Shown piece after piece: positions 63,912 through 64,000 of a stretch of 64,000 nt of DNA. Positions within the stretch are counted from its first letter, which is position 1. The number at the start of each line of letters is the position of its first letter. The stretch spans positions 1 to 64,000 of the forward strand of contig BAAFRX010000012.1 of assembly GCA_045866275.1 (NCBI GenBank), written 5' to 3'. Made by a program: the position numbers and the translations under genes. Origin of the DNA: Sideroxyarcus sp045866275. GTDB taxonomy: Bacteria > Pseudomonadota > Gammaproteobacteria > Burkholderiales > Gallionellaceae. The notes below the pieces were generated by a model. The model was not told the DNA's origin. It saw only the letters and a program-made list of their open reading frames with translations, and did no database searches.

Positions 63912-64000
63912 ATGAAAAATCCGAGTTTCCGTTTGTCCGAAATCGTCGCCCGCCTGGGCGGCAAAGTGCTGGGCAATCCTGAAACCGAGGTGTTTCAGGT
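63912..64000 (+). CDS. lpxD: UDP-3-O-acylglucosamine N-acyltransferase, 5' part
   Basis: Only the first 29 codons are in the window. MKNPSFRLSEIVARLGGKVLGN is the usual N-terminal uridine-binding part of LpxD (first 20 residues shown in part: FRLSEIVARLGGKVLGN). Its position after skp agrees. LpxD adds the second acyl chain in lipid A synthesis. The gene runs off the right edge. Confidence 0.85.
   Translation, partial: MKNPSFRLSEIVARLGGKVLGNPETEVFQ

Overview
The window is a dense stretch of GC-rich chromosomal DNA from a betaproteobacterium. The fourteen-subunit nuo layout, the rpsB-tsf-pyrH-frr-uppS-cdsA-dxr-rseP-bamA-skp-lpxD block and the protein sequences suggest Nitrosomonadales, perhaps a Gallionella/Sideroxydans-like genus. 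The genus is an inference from memory; no search was run. Genes are tightly packed, often with ATGA or TGATG overlaps. The spacers carry several families of palindromic repeats.

Layout: (1) 1-14407, complex I genes nuoB to nuoN on the + strand, ending in a good terminator; nuoA should lie just left of the window. A 108-bp tandem repeat precedes nuoB. The nuoD leader holds a duplicated copy of the nuoD start joined to a hairpin element. (2) 14461-27573, housekeeping and transport genes: NfeD/SPFH pair, two Nudix hydrolases, an ammonium transporter with NtrC-like and sigma-54 sites, a 3'-5' exonuclease, rlmD, a rhodanese, a Bax-inhibitor-1 protein, bamD facing rluD-pgeF, and ZIP and CDF metal transporters. 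The region ends with rpfF. (3) 26671-31190, a complete-looking diffusible-signal-factor (DSF) quorum-sensing locus: rpfF (+) convergent with rpfG-rpfC (-). (4) 31508-38346, rimO, ribF, ileS, lspA, ispH. (5) 38468-45526, a minor-pilin operon fimT-pilV-pilW-pilX-pilY1-pilE with its own terminator. (6) 45553-51495, thiO, tRNA-Thr, and a MacAB-like export system with two permease genes. (7) 51496-53763, a gene-poor mobile patch: MITE-like element, tRNA-Lys, an integrase-core IS, and an IS21-like end remnant directly upstream of the rpsB promoter. (8) 53764-64000, translation and envelope block from rpsB to the start of lpxD.

How the genes work together: Nuo proteins oxidise NADH and feed the quinone pool while pumping protons. 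The last block joins protein synthesis (S2, EF-Ts, RRF, UMP kinase) to isoprenoid, phospholipid and outer-membrane assembly (UppS, CdsA, Dxr, RseP, BamA, Skp, LpxD); bamD and lspA/ispH elsewhere in the window serve the same envelope processes. The Rpf locus would make a fatty-acid signal (RpfF), sense it (RpfC) and turn it into cyclic-di-GMP breakdown (RpfG), which could plausibly influence the type IV pili encoded 7 kb downstream.

The most noteworthy points are the Rpf/DSF locus in Xanthomonas-like arrangement, the duplicated nuoD start with a 41-codon leader frame, covarying palindromic repeat families at many loci, the overlapping start codons of bamD and rluD with a bamD promoter inside rluD, and A.C mismatches in both tRNAs.
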